64,000 nucleotides of DNA from Paraburkholderia sp. BL9I2N2 (GTDB lineage: Bacteria; Pseudomonadota; Gammaproteobacteria; Burkholderiales; Burkholderiaceae), in the NCBI RefSeq assembly GCF_004339745.1, contig NZ_SMGP01000003.1:992001-1056000 (forward strand). The letters are read 5' to 3'. Below are positions 46,047-54,593 of the stretch, one piece after another. Within the stretch, counting starts at the first letter, position 1, and every line of letters begins with the position of its first letter. The notes beneath the pieces are model-generated. The model saw nothing but the letters and a program-made list of their open reading frames with translations. It was not told the DNA's origin and made no database searches. Position numbers and translations under genes: made by a program.

Positions 46047-47558
46047 CTATGCCTCGCAGACCCGATTACGGCCGGTTGACTTTGCTTCGTATAGGGCCGA
46101 GTCAGCCATCTTCACCAGAATCGCGCCATCGTGAACCGCTCGCCCTTGCGACGTCACCACGCCGATGCTCACGGTCACACAGCCATAGCGGCTCTGGGCG
46201 TGTTCAATGTTGAGATCAAATACGGCTTGCCGAATGGTCTCTGCGACATTCGCGGCACCGGTCGCGTCGGTATCTGGAAGGGTCACCACGAACTCTTCGC
46301 CGCCATACCGCGCCACCTGGTCGGCCGGTCGGCGAACGCACAGAGCCACGCATTGAGCAACGGCTCTTAGTACCTCATCGCCCGCCTGATGACCATAGTA
46401 GTCGTTGTACGCCTTGAACTGATCGATGTCGACGAACAGCAGCGAGAGCGGACGGCCCGAGCGATTGGCCTGTTGCCATTCCTTCTGCAACGTTTCGTCA
46501 AAGGTGCCCCGGTTGCTCAATCCCGTAAGCGCGTCCGTACGCGCCAGATGCTGTAGTTTCGACTCCGCAAGCTGTCGCCGCCGTAGCTCACGCGACAACA
46601 GCAACGATCCTGTCCCAAGGATCACACCGAACACCGCCATCACGATCTCAAGTCGCCTGGCCCGGCGTTGCCATTCCGCATAAATGTCGTTCTCCGCGGG
46701 CGCCACGTCGACGATGATCGGAAGCCCGGGTAGGTGCTTGTACACGTAGAGCCTGCGGATCCCATCGATTGAGGCAGTGCCAGCGAACGCACCTTCGTTT
46801 GTCGACATCGCCTGAATAAACACGGGGGCGTTTCGGATGTCACGCCCGACCACCTTCGGATCGTAGGGCAATCGGGTGATCATGGTTCCGTTCGTCTCGA
46901 TCACTGCCGCTGTACCGCGCTCCCCCACGGACAGGCCGTCCAAGAGAGCGCGGAAATAGTCGATGCTCAGCGTCCCAACCACGACACCGCCGAAAGAGCC
47001 GTCCGCGCGCGTAATCCGGCGACTCAGGGCAATCGTGAGCGCGCCGTCGCGCAGCCGTGACGCGTAGGGTTTGCTGATGTAGAGGCCGGTGTTGCCGCTG
47101 TCGCGGTGAAAGCTGAAATAGTCACGGTCAGCGAAGTTCCCGACCCGCGCCGGTATGAATCGTGAGTCCAGGACGATGTCGCCGCGCTCACTCATCACGA
47201 ATATGGAGCCGAGGTGCTTACCCGAAGCGGCGCGGTCGAACAACACCCCGCTTCGGATCCTCGGGGGGAGTGCCATCACCTGCGGATCCGCCACCCCGTC
47301 CGCTACCGCTTGCAGCGAAAGATCGTAGAGCTCGATGTTGCGAGCGATGTCCCGCTCGATGACGAGCATCAGGTTCCGTGCATTTTCCTCGGCGTGGTTG
47401 TAGGCATCGTTGCGTGACTCGAAAAGCACCCACGCGCAAAGGCTGCACGTGAACAGCGTCAGCAAAACACCACAAACGATCACACCAGATGGCGACAACA
47501 CCCGCGAGGCGGCTGACGAAACGGATCGGCGCACAGAAAGCGATAGTGACGAACGCAT
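46047..47558 (-). CDS. Membrane-anchored diguanylate cyclase with Cache-type sensor
   Basis: 503 residues. A first membrane helix (VIVCGVLLTLFTCSLCAWVLF), a dCache-like periplasmic sensor (about 50-290, with FADRDYFSFHRDSGNTGLYI), a second helix (VMAVFGVILGTGSLLL) and a GGDEF domain (DALTGLSNRGTFDETL; RYGGEEFVVTLP) follow in order. GGEEF is intact and an inhibitory RxxD (RPAD) lies five residues upstream, so it should make c-di-GMP with product feedback. GAGG lies near the ATG at 47558. Alone in its operon; it probably links an external small molecule to attachment or motility. Confidence 0.93.
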   Translation of the reverse strand: MRSSLSLSVRRSVSSAASRVLSPSGVIVCGVLLTLFTCSLCAWVLFESRNDAYNHAEENARNLMLVIERDIARNIELYDLSLQAVADGVADPQVMALPPRIRSGVLFDRAASGKHLGSIFVMSERGDIVLDSRFIPARVGNFADRDYFSFHRDSGNTGLYISKPYASRLRDGALTIALSRRITRADGSFGGVVVGTLSIDYFRALLDGLSVGERGTAAVIETNGTMITRLPYDPKVVGRDIRNAPVFIQAMSTNEGAFAGTASIDGIRRLYVYKHLPGLPIIVDVAPAENDIYAEWQRRARRLEIVMAVFGVILGTGSLLLSRELRRRQLAESKLQHLARTDALTGLSNRGTFDETLQKEWQQANRSGRPLSLLFVDIDQFKAYNDYYGHQAGDEVLRAVAQCVALCVRRPADQVARYGGEEFVVTLPDTDATGAANVAETIRQAVFDLNIEHAQSRYGCVTVSIGVVTSQGRAVHDGAILVKMADSALYEAKSTGRNRVCEA

Positions 47559-47836
47559 GGAGCCTCATGAGACGAATTCATCCGCACGGTCTGAACAAAC
47601 GTTGCCGCGCGCACGGGGCGGCAGACGTGCCTTCTGATAACAAAGCCATCGTCATTTCTCGCGGCGCACGAGACCCCAAAACGACTCTGATTATCGCCGC
47701 ACAGGATCTGACAAAATCATTACTTGAGTAATTTACTGGAACGCCAAGAGGGCGCCTTTTCAAATACCGGAGGCGACACTTGCCCAGCCACCGCAGGCGA
47801 GATGATATCTGCGGACAATCATTTGGGCGCCGTGGG
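47559..47836. other. Intergenic region, nothing recognised
   Basis: The stretch between the diguanylate cyclase start and the DUF2442-like frame shows no gene, repeat or good promoter. Confidence 0.3.
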
Positions 47837-48070
47837 ATGATAAATCGTATTCGACCGGTGGCAAGGGATGTCAACGTAGTTGAGGACCGTTTCACCGTTT
47901 TCCTGATGGACAGCGGCAAGTTGAAATTCCAACGATTTACCAGACTGCTCGCCGCATCGCGAGAGCAAAGGCGAGCGGTTCGTGTGAACGCCGATGTCCC
48001 GGCAGCAGCGACGTTCGTCGACGCCCTTCGAGTACAGGATGAACGGCCAGCAGCTCCCCCGTCCTCGTAA
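47837..48070 (+). CDS. DUF2442-like small protein, possibly decayed
   Basis: 77 codons. RDVNVVEDRFTVFLMDSGKL followed by RFTRLLAASREQRRAVRV resembles the DUF2442 family (short proteins, often near DUF4160 genes), but the usual GxxxHWPxxDEDI end is replaced by an unrelated tail and the strand after GKL is altered. Either divergent or frameshifted near its 3' end. No ribosome site seen. Confidence 0.35.
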   Translation: MINRIRPVARDVNVVEDRFTVFLMDSGKLKFQRFTRLLAASREQRRAVRVNADVPAAATFVDALRVQDERPAAPPSS

Positions 48071-48247
48071 ATACGGATCTCGTGAGCCAAGCTGTGCATG
48101 TCGCACCGTGCGCCGCGGGTGCCCGTTGTCAAGCTGAATGACTGTGGCTCTCGCCTGGCGCAAACGTCACTCCAGAATCCGTCTGTCAGAAGCGGCCGGT
48201 GTGACGTGATCGGATCGGCGTTCTCGCTAGATTAGACGTCAAAGACG

Positions 48248-48532
48248 TCAAACACGCACCGAACCGGGGCCGCGCCTTGCCGCAGCCGCGGCCAGAATTT
48301 CGCGGATTGAAGCGAGTGACCGCTCGGCAGTCGCAGTCGATATGTGCGGGCGCGACTCGCCGAATATTGGCGGCCTCAGGCCTAGGCATCGGCAGACACG
48401 AGACACATAGGGCTTTGTCGGGCCGCCGCACCGCTCAGCGGCCGCGCCAAGGGCGGCCTCGCCGACCTGCTCCCGCAGCCAGGCGAGCGTTCGGCGATCC
48501 TTGTCGTTAAGAATACGAATCAGATGTTCCAT
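48248..48532 (-). CDS. Small protein of unknown function behind two LexA boxes
   Basis: 94 residues, mostly helical: MEHLIRILNDKDRRTLAWLR, then a possible HTH around AAAERCGGPTKPYVSRVCRCLG, and a C-terminal helix (ATAERSLASIREILAAAAAR). No family recognised. The ATG at 48532 is preceded by a strong promoter overlapped by two LexA-type operators, so it should be DNA-damage inducible. The frame is open upstream to 48739, but that part crosses the promoter. Possible roles are regulation of, or response to, SOS; nothing in the protein fixes this. Confidence 0.65.
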   Translation of the reverse strand: MEHLIRILNDKDRRTLAWLREQVGEAALGAAAERCGGPTKPYVSRVCRCLGLRPPIFGESRPHISTATAERSLASIREILAAAAARRGPGSVRV

Positions 48533-48540
48533 ATTGCCGA

Positions 48541-48594
48541 CCCTGTATATATAACCAGTACTGTTAATATATACAGTATTGCTGCTGCGTTCAA
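48541..48594 (-). promoter_or_regulatory. SOS promoter with two abutting LexA boxes
   Basis: Box A TACTGTTAATATATACAGTA (48559-48578) is a full CTGT-N8-ACAG site in the E. coli style. Box B (48541-48560) is CTGT-N8-CCAG, one mismatch from the core. On the minus strand TTGAAC (48589-48594), 17 bases, TATATT (48566-48571) make a good promoter; box A covers its -10 and box B the start site. This is the arrangement of tightly repressed SOS genes. Confidence 0.85.
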
Positions 48595-48776
48595 GGTGAA
48601 AGTAGCGGTTCCACCGCGACCGCCGCCGATACACACTGCACCGGCGAACGGCACAACCGATCACCACCGCCGGAAAGCGATGGCCGTCACAGAGTGATTT
48701 CGTATTTTTCATCGCCGATTTACGCGGCCACCGCAGCAACGTGACAAGGCCCCTACGATGATTGACCGGCGTTCGA

Positions 48777-49388
48777 CTAGTGAGAAGGAGAACTCGACAA
48801 ACGATAGCCTCGACTCCGAACCGTTTCGATCATTGTGTCCAATGGTCGAAGCGCATCGCGGAGGAACTTGATATGGACATCGACCGTGCGCTCACTGGCA
48901 TGGGGTTGTGCCATCCAGACCTTCTGGACAAATGCGTCATGGGGAAGTACCTCTCCTGGATGCGTCAAATAAAGCCGTAGGAGCCTGAATCCTGTCGGCG
49001 ACATCGTGACAGCAACTTCTCAGTCCTCCCGCCGTACGAATACTCGATGTGACGTGAGCGACACGGTGATCCTAGGGACGCTCAAAAAATATCCTGGGAG
49101 TTCACGTTTGGTTGTGGGCGCAACATAACCTGTACACGGGTAAACAATTCCCTTGTTGAAAAGGGCTTGAGGAGATAGAAGTCCGCCCCGGCATCAACAG
49201 AGACAGTCTCGTCATGTCAGGCAACGTCCAGCCAAGAATCACAGCCGCCGGCAACCGCTCATCAATTTAACTCCTTCGCCTTCTTGCCCGTGCATGCAAC
49301 CACAGGTCGATGCCCCGCTTCCTGTACATGTAGCCATAGCAGTTCGGCTATCGAGGGGATCATCTTCAACAATCAGAATTTCAGACAT
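48777..49388 (-). pseudogene. Decayed OmpR/PhoB-type response regulator
   Basis: Pieces of one response regulator lie in order but in different frames. MSEILIVEDDP begins at the ATG at 49388, continuing after a frameshift as IAELLWLHVQEAGHRPVV; then DAGADFYLLKPFSTRELFTRV (receiver end with the conserved Lys-Pro); then, after a further shift and stop, SPTGFRLLRLYLTHPGEVLP and RTVDVHIKFLRDALRP, the winged-helix output domain ending VRSRGYRLS. At least three lesions, so it is inactive. No intact sensor kinase remains nearby. Confidence 0.85.
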
Positions 49389-49803
49389 GTTGCTGGCCGA
49401 GGATCAGCGCGAGAGGTGGATTCGGAGCTAAAAAATCTGCCAGAGTTTATCCGAGAGAGGCGTGATGATAACCGCTGCCTTCCAGTTAATTGCGAACTGC
49501 AACTTTTTTTTCGACATCTCCTGGACACATTTATCGGAGAGCCAATTTTGTCGGCTTTCTGAAGACATGTTTGGTAGGTCCTGTTGACGCGCCATCGCGA
49601 ATTGCAAGCCAATATTCAGGTTTCTGCCGCTAAAGTTTCACTCAGGGGTGTTCCAATTCGCCCTGCTTTAAAGGCAGTCGTGGCAGTTGCACTTCTAATA
49701 ACATCCCAGGCAAGCTCCGCACGTAGTTGAAAGTGAACGCGCTGCACCGCGCAGTCGGAGTTTGCTCTGAAGGGCGTATACAACCAACAGGGGCTCCCCC
49801 ACA
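49389..49803. other. Intergenic region upstream of the phosphoesterase
   Basis: About 415 bases with no recognised gene. I looked for a Pho box (CTGTCAT repeats) and found none. Confidence 0.4.
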
Positions 49804-52140
49804 ATGTCGGTCAATTCAACAAGTCGCACCACCACTCTTCTTCTAACTTCGATCGCGGCAGCCTGCGTGCTGACCGCTTGCGGAGGTAATGACAACTCTA
49901 CACCGGCGGCCAGCAACGCCCCCACGCAGACATTCGCCGGCGCCGTCGCCGCCGCCGGCTTCGTGCCGGGCAGCACGACTGGCGATCCGATCCTCAAGGC
50001 AGGCTACTACGCTGGCGCGACCGTGTGCGTCGACGCGAACGGCAACGGCAAGTGCGACGGGGCTGAAACCATCGCGACAACCGACAGCACGGGCCATTTC
50101 ACGCTGAAGACCAGCGGCACCGGCCAACTGATAGCCGACGTGAGCACCAAGGCCACCAACACGGCGACCGGCGCAGCCGCCCCGAGCCACATGATCCTGC
50201 GCGCCTCGGCGGCACAGGTCGCCGACCAGGGCGCGACGAACGTCGTGATCAGCCCGATGTCGAGCGAAGTTCAGCGTCTGGTTGAAGCGAACGGCACGAC
50301 CTACGCCACCGAGAAGGCCAACCTCGCGACGCGCCTGAGCGGTCCGGGTGTGGCCGCTTCGGCAGCGACTGTCGCGGCCGCCGACGTGCTCGGCGACGTG
50401 AACAAGCTGTCGGGCGCCGAGCAGTCGGCGATCCTGTTTGAAGACAATGCACTGACGAACCGCTATACGTACGCAACGACCAAGCTCGATCGCGGCGACA
50501 TGTACCCGGATAACCTCGCGGTTGCGGGCGGCGATCCGTCGCTCGTCGGCAAGGCGGGTGTGACCTCGACGACGGCCGTTGTGCCGACACAGACGCAGAC
50601 GCCGATCACGTTCGCGCAGTCGCAGCAGGCTGCGTTCAACGTCGAAGGCATTCCGCGCTATGACGCGGTCTTCATTGTCATGCTCGAGAACCGCTCGATC
50701 GGAACCACGACGGGCGGCACGATCGGTATCGAGGGCTCGGGCGACGCGCCGTACATCGCCGGCAACCTCGACTTCACGAGCGGCAAGTGGAACCAGGCTA
50801 CGACCTATTACTCGACGGGCAACCCGTCGGAACCGAACTACACCGCGCTCGGCGGTGCGGACGACTGGGGTATCACCGACGACAACTGGTGGGGCTGCGG
50901 CGTAGACGCTTCCGCACTGAAGGACGTCGCGTTCCCGGGCGGCAAGGCATCGGACGGTCAGCCGCTGGTGGCGACCCCCGCTGTTCCGGCCAACACGAAC
51001 GGTGACCTGTCCGGCTTTGGCACTTGTCCGACGGGGACGACCGCTGCGCACAACATTGTCCAGCCGAACCTGTTCACGCAGTTGTCGAACGCCGGCCTCG
51101 CGTGGCGCACGTATAGCGAGTCGATGAACCCGGGCCAGGACCCGCGTACCGACAGCATCGCCGACCCGGCCGTCGTGGCCGGCTACAACGGCATCGCGGG
51201 CACCGTCACCGCCGGCCTGACCAGCCCGGCTCTGAACATGCCGTCAGCGCTGTACAAGACGAAGCATCACCCGGGCATGGCCTACCAGACCGCGCGTTCG
51301 CTGCCGGAATTCTTCGCTAGCAACCGTACGATCTTCGGTACGCAGTACGCTTCGGCGCTCCAGAACACGTCGGTGTACCCGGTCCCGTCAGGCTACAACT
51401 TCGACCAGTTCGATACGGACCTGCAGAACGGCGACGTTGGCGCGGTCAACTTCGTGGTTCCGGACCAGTGCGACGATATGCACGGCACGGGTAACGACCC
51501 GACCTGTAAGGGCGACAACCTCGTGAAGCGTGGCGACGCATACGTCCAGCAGGTGGTGACCAAGATCCAGGCTTCGCCGATCTGGAACAATCCGAAACGT
51601 CATGTTGCGATCGTCGTGATGTTCGACGAAGGCGAAGGTAGCTCGACGTCGTGCTGCGGCTGGAACCCGAGTCAAACGTCGGCCGCTGAACCGCTCACGT
51701 TCACGAACGGCAAGTACACGCCGACGACGACGACGCAGTACAACAAGGGCAACCACGGTCACGGCAACTCGATCTTCGGTGTGGTCACGAACCATGGCGC
51801 GCAGGGCATCCAGGACAGCGACGCGTACAGCCACTTCGCGCTCGTGCGTACGCTGCAGGACATGTTCCAGCTCGCCGATCCGGCACCGGGCCAGGAGTCC
51901 ACGTACATCGCCCGCTCGAAGTACACCGAGAGCTTCATCACGGCGAACATCCTGAACCTGCCGGAACTCGCGGACAGCGCCGATACGCACTTCGACTCGG
52001 TCCGTCCGATGAACCATGCGTACATCACGCCGCAGGGTTATACGCAGAAGCTGAATCCGGCCGACATCATCGGTACGCAGGAAGCTAATCGCCAGCCGGG
52101 TCCGGACAAGACCCAGACCAACATCTGGACGATCCAGTAA
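49804..52140 (+). CDS. Lipoprotein phosphoesterase (PF04185: acid phosphatase/phospholipase C type)
   Basis: 778 residues. The signal SIAAACVLTAC is a lipobox, so it is a lipoprotein. Residues about 65-115 (AGATVCVDANGNGKCDGAET) form an SdrD_B/CNA-B-like domain. The phosphoesterase domain starts at DAVFIVMLENRSIG, the LEN motif of the PF04185 family, and later shows VVMFDEGEG and the His-rich GNHGHGNSIFGVVTN, probably metal ligands. It may hydrolyse phosphate esters in the periplasm or outside. Codon use here is strongly biased, suggesting high expression. A 13-bp hairpin follows the stop. Confidence 0.88.
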   Translation: MSVNSTSRTTTLLLTSIAAACVLTACGGNDNSTPAASNAPTQTFAGAVAAAGFVPGSTTGDPILKAGYYAGATVCVDANGNGKCDGAETIATTDSTGHFTLKTSGTGQLIADVSTKATNTATGAAAPSHMILRASAAQVADQGATNVVISPMSSEVQRLVEANGTTYATEKANLATRLSGPGVAASAATVAAADVLGDVNKLSGAEQSAILFEDNALTNRYTYATTKLDRGDMYPDNLAVAGGDPSLVGKAGVTSTTAVVPTQTQTPITFAQSQQAAFNVEGIPRYDAVFIVMLENRSIGTTTGGTIGIEGSGDAPYIAGNLDFTSGKWNQATTYYSTGNPSEPNYTALGGADDWGITDDNWWGCGVDASALKDVAFPGGKASDGQPLVATPAVPANTNGDLSGFGTCPTGTTAAHNIVQPNLFTQLSNAGLAWRTYSESMNPGQDPRTDSIADPAVVAGYNGIAGTVTAGLTSPALNMPSALYKTKHHPGMAYQTARSLPEFFASNRTIFGTQYASALQNTSVYPVPSGYNFDQFDTDLQNGDVGAVNFVVPDQCDDMHGTGNDPTCKGDNLVKRGDAYVQQVVTKIQASPIWNNPKRHVAIVVMFDEGEGSSTSCCGWNPSQTSAAEPLTFTNGKYTPTTTTQYNKGNHGHGNSIFGVVTNHGAQGIQDSDAYSHFALVRTLQDMFQLADPAPGQESTYIARSKYTESFITANILNLPELADSADTHFDSVRPMNHAYITPQGYTQKLNPADIIGTQEANRQPGPDKTQTNIWTIQ

Positions 52141-52151
52141 GTTTCACGGTC

Positions 52152-52179
52152 ACGGGGAAAGGGCCCGCCCTTTCCCCGT
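52152..52179 (+). terminator. Strong hairpin after the phosphoesterase gene
   Basis: ACGGGGAAAGGGC and GCCCTTTCCCCGT form a perfect 13-bp inverted repeat 11 bases after the stop. No U-run follows, so it may be a partial terminator or mRNA-end stabiliser before the peroxidase gene. Confidence 0.75.
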
Positions 52180-52326
52180 CTGAAACCATCGCAGCTGCAT
52201 GCCGGGTATGCCTCGCGCGTTACCCGGCACTTTTGTTGAACATCTCGCACATTTTCCCGGCCACCTCGCCTCGTGCGACTACGGGGTCGCCCGGAAACTG
52301 ACTTCCCGGCGAAAACTATACCAACC

Positions 52327-53784
52327 ATGCGTACGCTATCTCTTGCTCTAATCTGCTCCGTTTCCGCGATACTGGCCGCCTGTGGCGGCGGTAGCTCGTC
52401 CAGCAGCGACGCGTCAAGCCCATCGTCGGGCGCATCGGCGCCTGCCGCCTCGACGCTAAGCCAGAAGGCGCAGCTCGGCCAAACGATCTTCTTCGACAAA
52501 TCTCTGTCGAGCAACAAGAACATGGCATGCGCGAGTTGTCATAGCCCGGCCTACGCGTACGGGCCACCGAACAGCCTGTCGGTACAGCTCGGCTCCGATC
52601 CGTCGCTGTCGGGCGTGCGCGCGGTGCCGTCGCTGCGCTACAAAGCGATGACGCCGCCGTACGACGACAACGCGGCGAACCCGGACGGCGTCACGCAGAA
52701 CGCGCCCGGCGGCGGCTTCATGCTGGATGGTCGCGCCACGACGCTCGCTACGCAGCCGGCGTTTCCGTTGCTGAATCCGATCGAGATGAACAACAGCTCG
52801 CCGGACGTCGTCGTGAAGGCTGTACAGAGCGGGCCGTACGCCGCGCGGTTCCAGCAGGTGTACGGCCAGGGCGTGTTCGGCAATACCATGGCCGCGTTCA
52901 ACGATATCGGCGACGCGCTGCAGCAGTTCCAGATCGAGGAGCCGTCGTTCGAGACGTACACGAGCAAGTTCGACCTGTATATCGGCAACAAGCTCGGCGG
53001 CACGCTGACGGCCGCCGAGACGCGCGGTCTCAAACTATTCAATGACACTACGAACGGCGCCGGCTGCGCGGCCTGCCACTACGTGGGCGCCAACTTCCAG
53101 GGCTCGGTTGGTTTGATGACCGACTTTACCTACCAGGCGATCGGTGCGCCGCGCAACGACGCGTCGATCCCGAACAACACAGATCCGATTCCGGCCAACA
53201 CGAACGCGTCATTCGTCGACATGGGTCTGTGCGGACCGTACGCGACGATCCACATTCCGGGCTCCGCGACGAGCGGCGCCGGTCCGGATTCGTTCACCGG
53301 CGTCAATGTCCCCGACCCGTATTGCGGCCGCTTCAAGGTGCCGACACTGCGCAACGTCGCGACGCGGTCCGTGTTCTTCCATAACGGCGTGTTCCACTCG
53401 CTCGTGCAGGTGATCAATTTCTACAACACGCGCGACACCAACCCTGAATACTGGTATCCGAGCACGGGCGGCGACTCCAGCCACCAGGTGCAGAACCCAT
53501 CCTTCGCGCTGTTCCCGACGGCCGCATCGGGTGCGACGGCCCAATCCTTCAACGATCTGCCCGCGGCCTATCAGGGCAATATCGACGAAGAACTGCCAAT
53601 GGGACAAGGCCAGACTGACGCAGGTGGCACGACGGCGGCCGACGGTGCAAAGCCGCGCCCGATTCATTCGACGCCGCAGTTGACGCAGCAGGACATCGCC
53701 GACCTGGTGTGCTTCCTGAACACGCTCACCGATGGCTATCAACCGCCCGCCACGCCGCCCACCAGCGGCTCCTGCGTAAATTGA
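52327..53784 (+). CDS. Lipoprotein dihaem cytochrome c peroxidase (MauG/CcpA family)
   Basis: 485 residues. SAILAACGGG is a lipobox. Two haem c sites, CASCH (Cys68-His72) and CAACH (Cys247-His251), are spaced as in bacterial dihaem peroxidases and MauG. ALGQTIFFDKSLSSNKNMACASCH, then AFNDIGDALQQFQ and FKVPTLRNVATRSVFFHNG are family blocks. It may reduce peroxide or oxidise a partner protein in the periplasm. Same strand as the phosphoesterase, 186 bases downstream; the start at 52327 begins the signal peptide. Confidence 0.92.
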   Translation: MRTLSLALICSVSAILAACGGGSSSSSDASSPSSGASAPAASTLSQKAQLGQTIFFDKSLSSNKNMACASCHSPAYAYGPPNSLSVQLGSDPSLSGVRAVPSLRYKAMTPPYDDNAANPDGVTQNAPGGGFMLDGRATTLATQPAFPLLNPIEMNNSSPDVVVKAVQSGPYAARFQQVYGQGVFGNTMAAFNDIGDALQQFQIEEPSFETYTSKFDLYIGNKLGGTLTAAETRGLKLFNDTTNGAGCAACHYVGANFQGSVGLMTDFTYQAIGAPRNDASIPNNTDPIPANTNASFVDMGLCGPYATIHIPGSATSGAGPDSFTGVNVPDPYCGRFKVPTLRNVATRSVFFHNGVFHSLVQVINFYNTRDTNPEYWYPSTGGDSSHQVQNPSFALFPTAASGATAQSFNDLPAAYQGNIDEELPMGQGQTDAGGTTAADGAKPRPIHSTPQLTQQDIADLVCFLNTLTDGYQPPATPPTSGSCVN

Positions 53785-53800
53785 CAAAATCGATGATCTC

Positions 53801-53834
53801 GCACGCGGCCTGCCCTTTCAGGCAGGCCGCGTGC
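53801..53834 (+). terminator. Strong terminator-like hairpin after the peroxidase gene
   Basis: GCACGCGGCCTGCC and GGCAGGCCGCGTGC form a perfect 14-bp stem with a six-base loop, followed by CTGTCTTAT. It lies 16 bases after the stop. Confidence 0.85.
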
Positions 53835-53879
53835 CTGTCTTATCCGTACCTTAGCAACCTAACCTGAGCAACAAACACC

Positions 53880-54551
53880 ATGACGCGACGTTCCATCGCC
53901 GCCCGCCTTGCTTGCGGTGCACTTGCCCTGAGCGCCCTGACCCTGTTCGCTGGCTGCCACGACAAGAGCCAAGACGTTAGCCGCGAGAATTTCACGGCTA
54001 CCATCAACGACTTTCTCGCCCAGCGCGGCCACTTGTGCCTCGCCAAATACGACTGGCCGATCTACGTGACAACGGACGATGTCGCCTCCGGTACCCGCGA
54101 CGCGGTACAGATGCCGGTGCTCGAGAAACTCGGTATCGTGGCGGGCAAGGATATGGTGGTCGAACGCAGTGACCCCAGCGGCAAGAAGATCACCGCGAAC
54201 GCTCGCCAGTACCAGTTGACAGCCGAAGGGCAGAAATACTATCTGCACATTCCGGAAGTCGTCGCGACCGCCACTTCGCGCGTCACGCACCCGGCTGATT
54301 TCTGTGCAGCCACACTCACCCTCGACAAGGTGGTGGGATGGGAACGGCCAATGCAAGTGGAAGGTAAGACCGCCACCTCGGTCATCTATACCTACAAGAT
54401 CGATCCGTCACCGTGGGCCAAAGATGCCGATGCGCAGCGCGTGTTCCCGATGATCAAGCGCGTGATCGAGGGCGCGGGCACGATGCAGTTGCGCGAAGGC
54501 GTGCATCTGACGTCGAACGGCTGGGTCGCCGACGAGGTCTTCGTGCGCTGA
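53880..54551 (+). CDS. Lipoprotein of unknown function
   Basis: 223 residues. The signal ends ALTLFAGCHDKS, a lipobox. The mature part (ENFTATINDFLAQRGHLCLAKYDWPIYV; VHLTSNGWVADEVFVR) has no motif I know; it has several cysteines and a mixed alpha/beta pattern and resembles conserved Burkholderiales lipoproteins without known function. A strong hairpin separates it from the peroxidase gene. Confidence 0.75.
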   Translation: MTRRSIAARLACGALALSALTLFAGCHDKSQDVSRENFTATINDFLAQRGHLCLAKYDWPIYVTTDDVASGTRDAVQMPVLEKLGIVAGKDMVVERSDPSGKKITANARQYQLTAEGQKYYLHIPEVVATATSRVTHPADFCAATLTLDKVVGWERPMQVEGKTATSVIYTYKIDPSPWAKDADAQRVFPMIKRVIEGAGTMQLREGVHLTSNGWVADEVFVR

Positions 54552-54561
54552 AACGCAGTGG

Positions 54562-54587
54562 GCGGGGCGCGCTTTTAGCCGCCCCGC
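54562..54587. terminator. Convergent-gene hairpin
   Basis: GCGGGGC (54562-54568) and GCCCCGC (54581-54587) pair around a T-containing loop between two converging genes, so it can serve both strands. Confidence 0.55.
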
Positions 54588-54593
54588 AAACCG

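Noticed and set aside
47578..48132. 184-codon minus-strand frame
   Set aside because: No motif or ribosome site; opposite the DUF2442-like frame.
49389..49803. PhoB box upstream of the phosphoesterase
   Set aside because: No pair of CTGTCAT-like repeats could be found despite the phosphatase-type product.
49843..51051. 402-codon minus-strand frame opposite the phosphoesterase
   Set aside because: Arg/Val-rich shadow produced by the strongly biased codons of the real gene.
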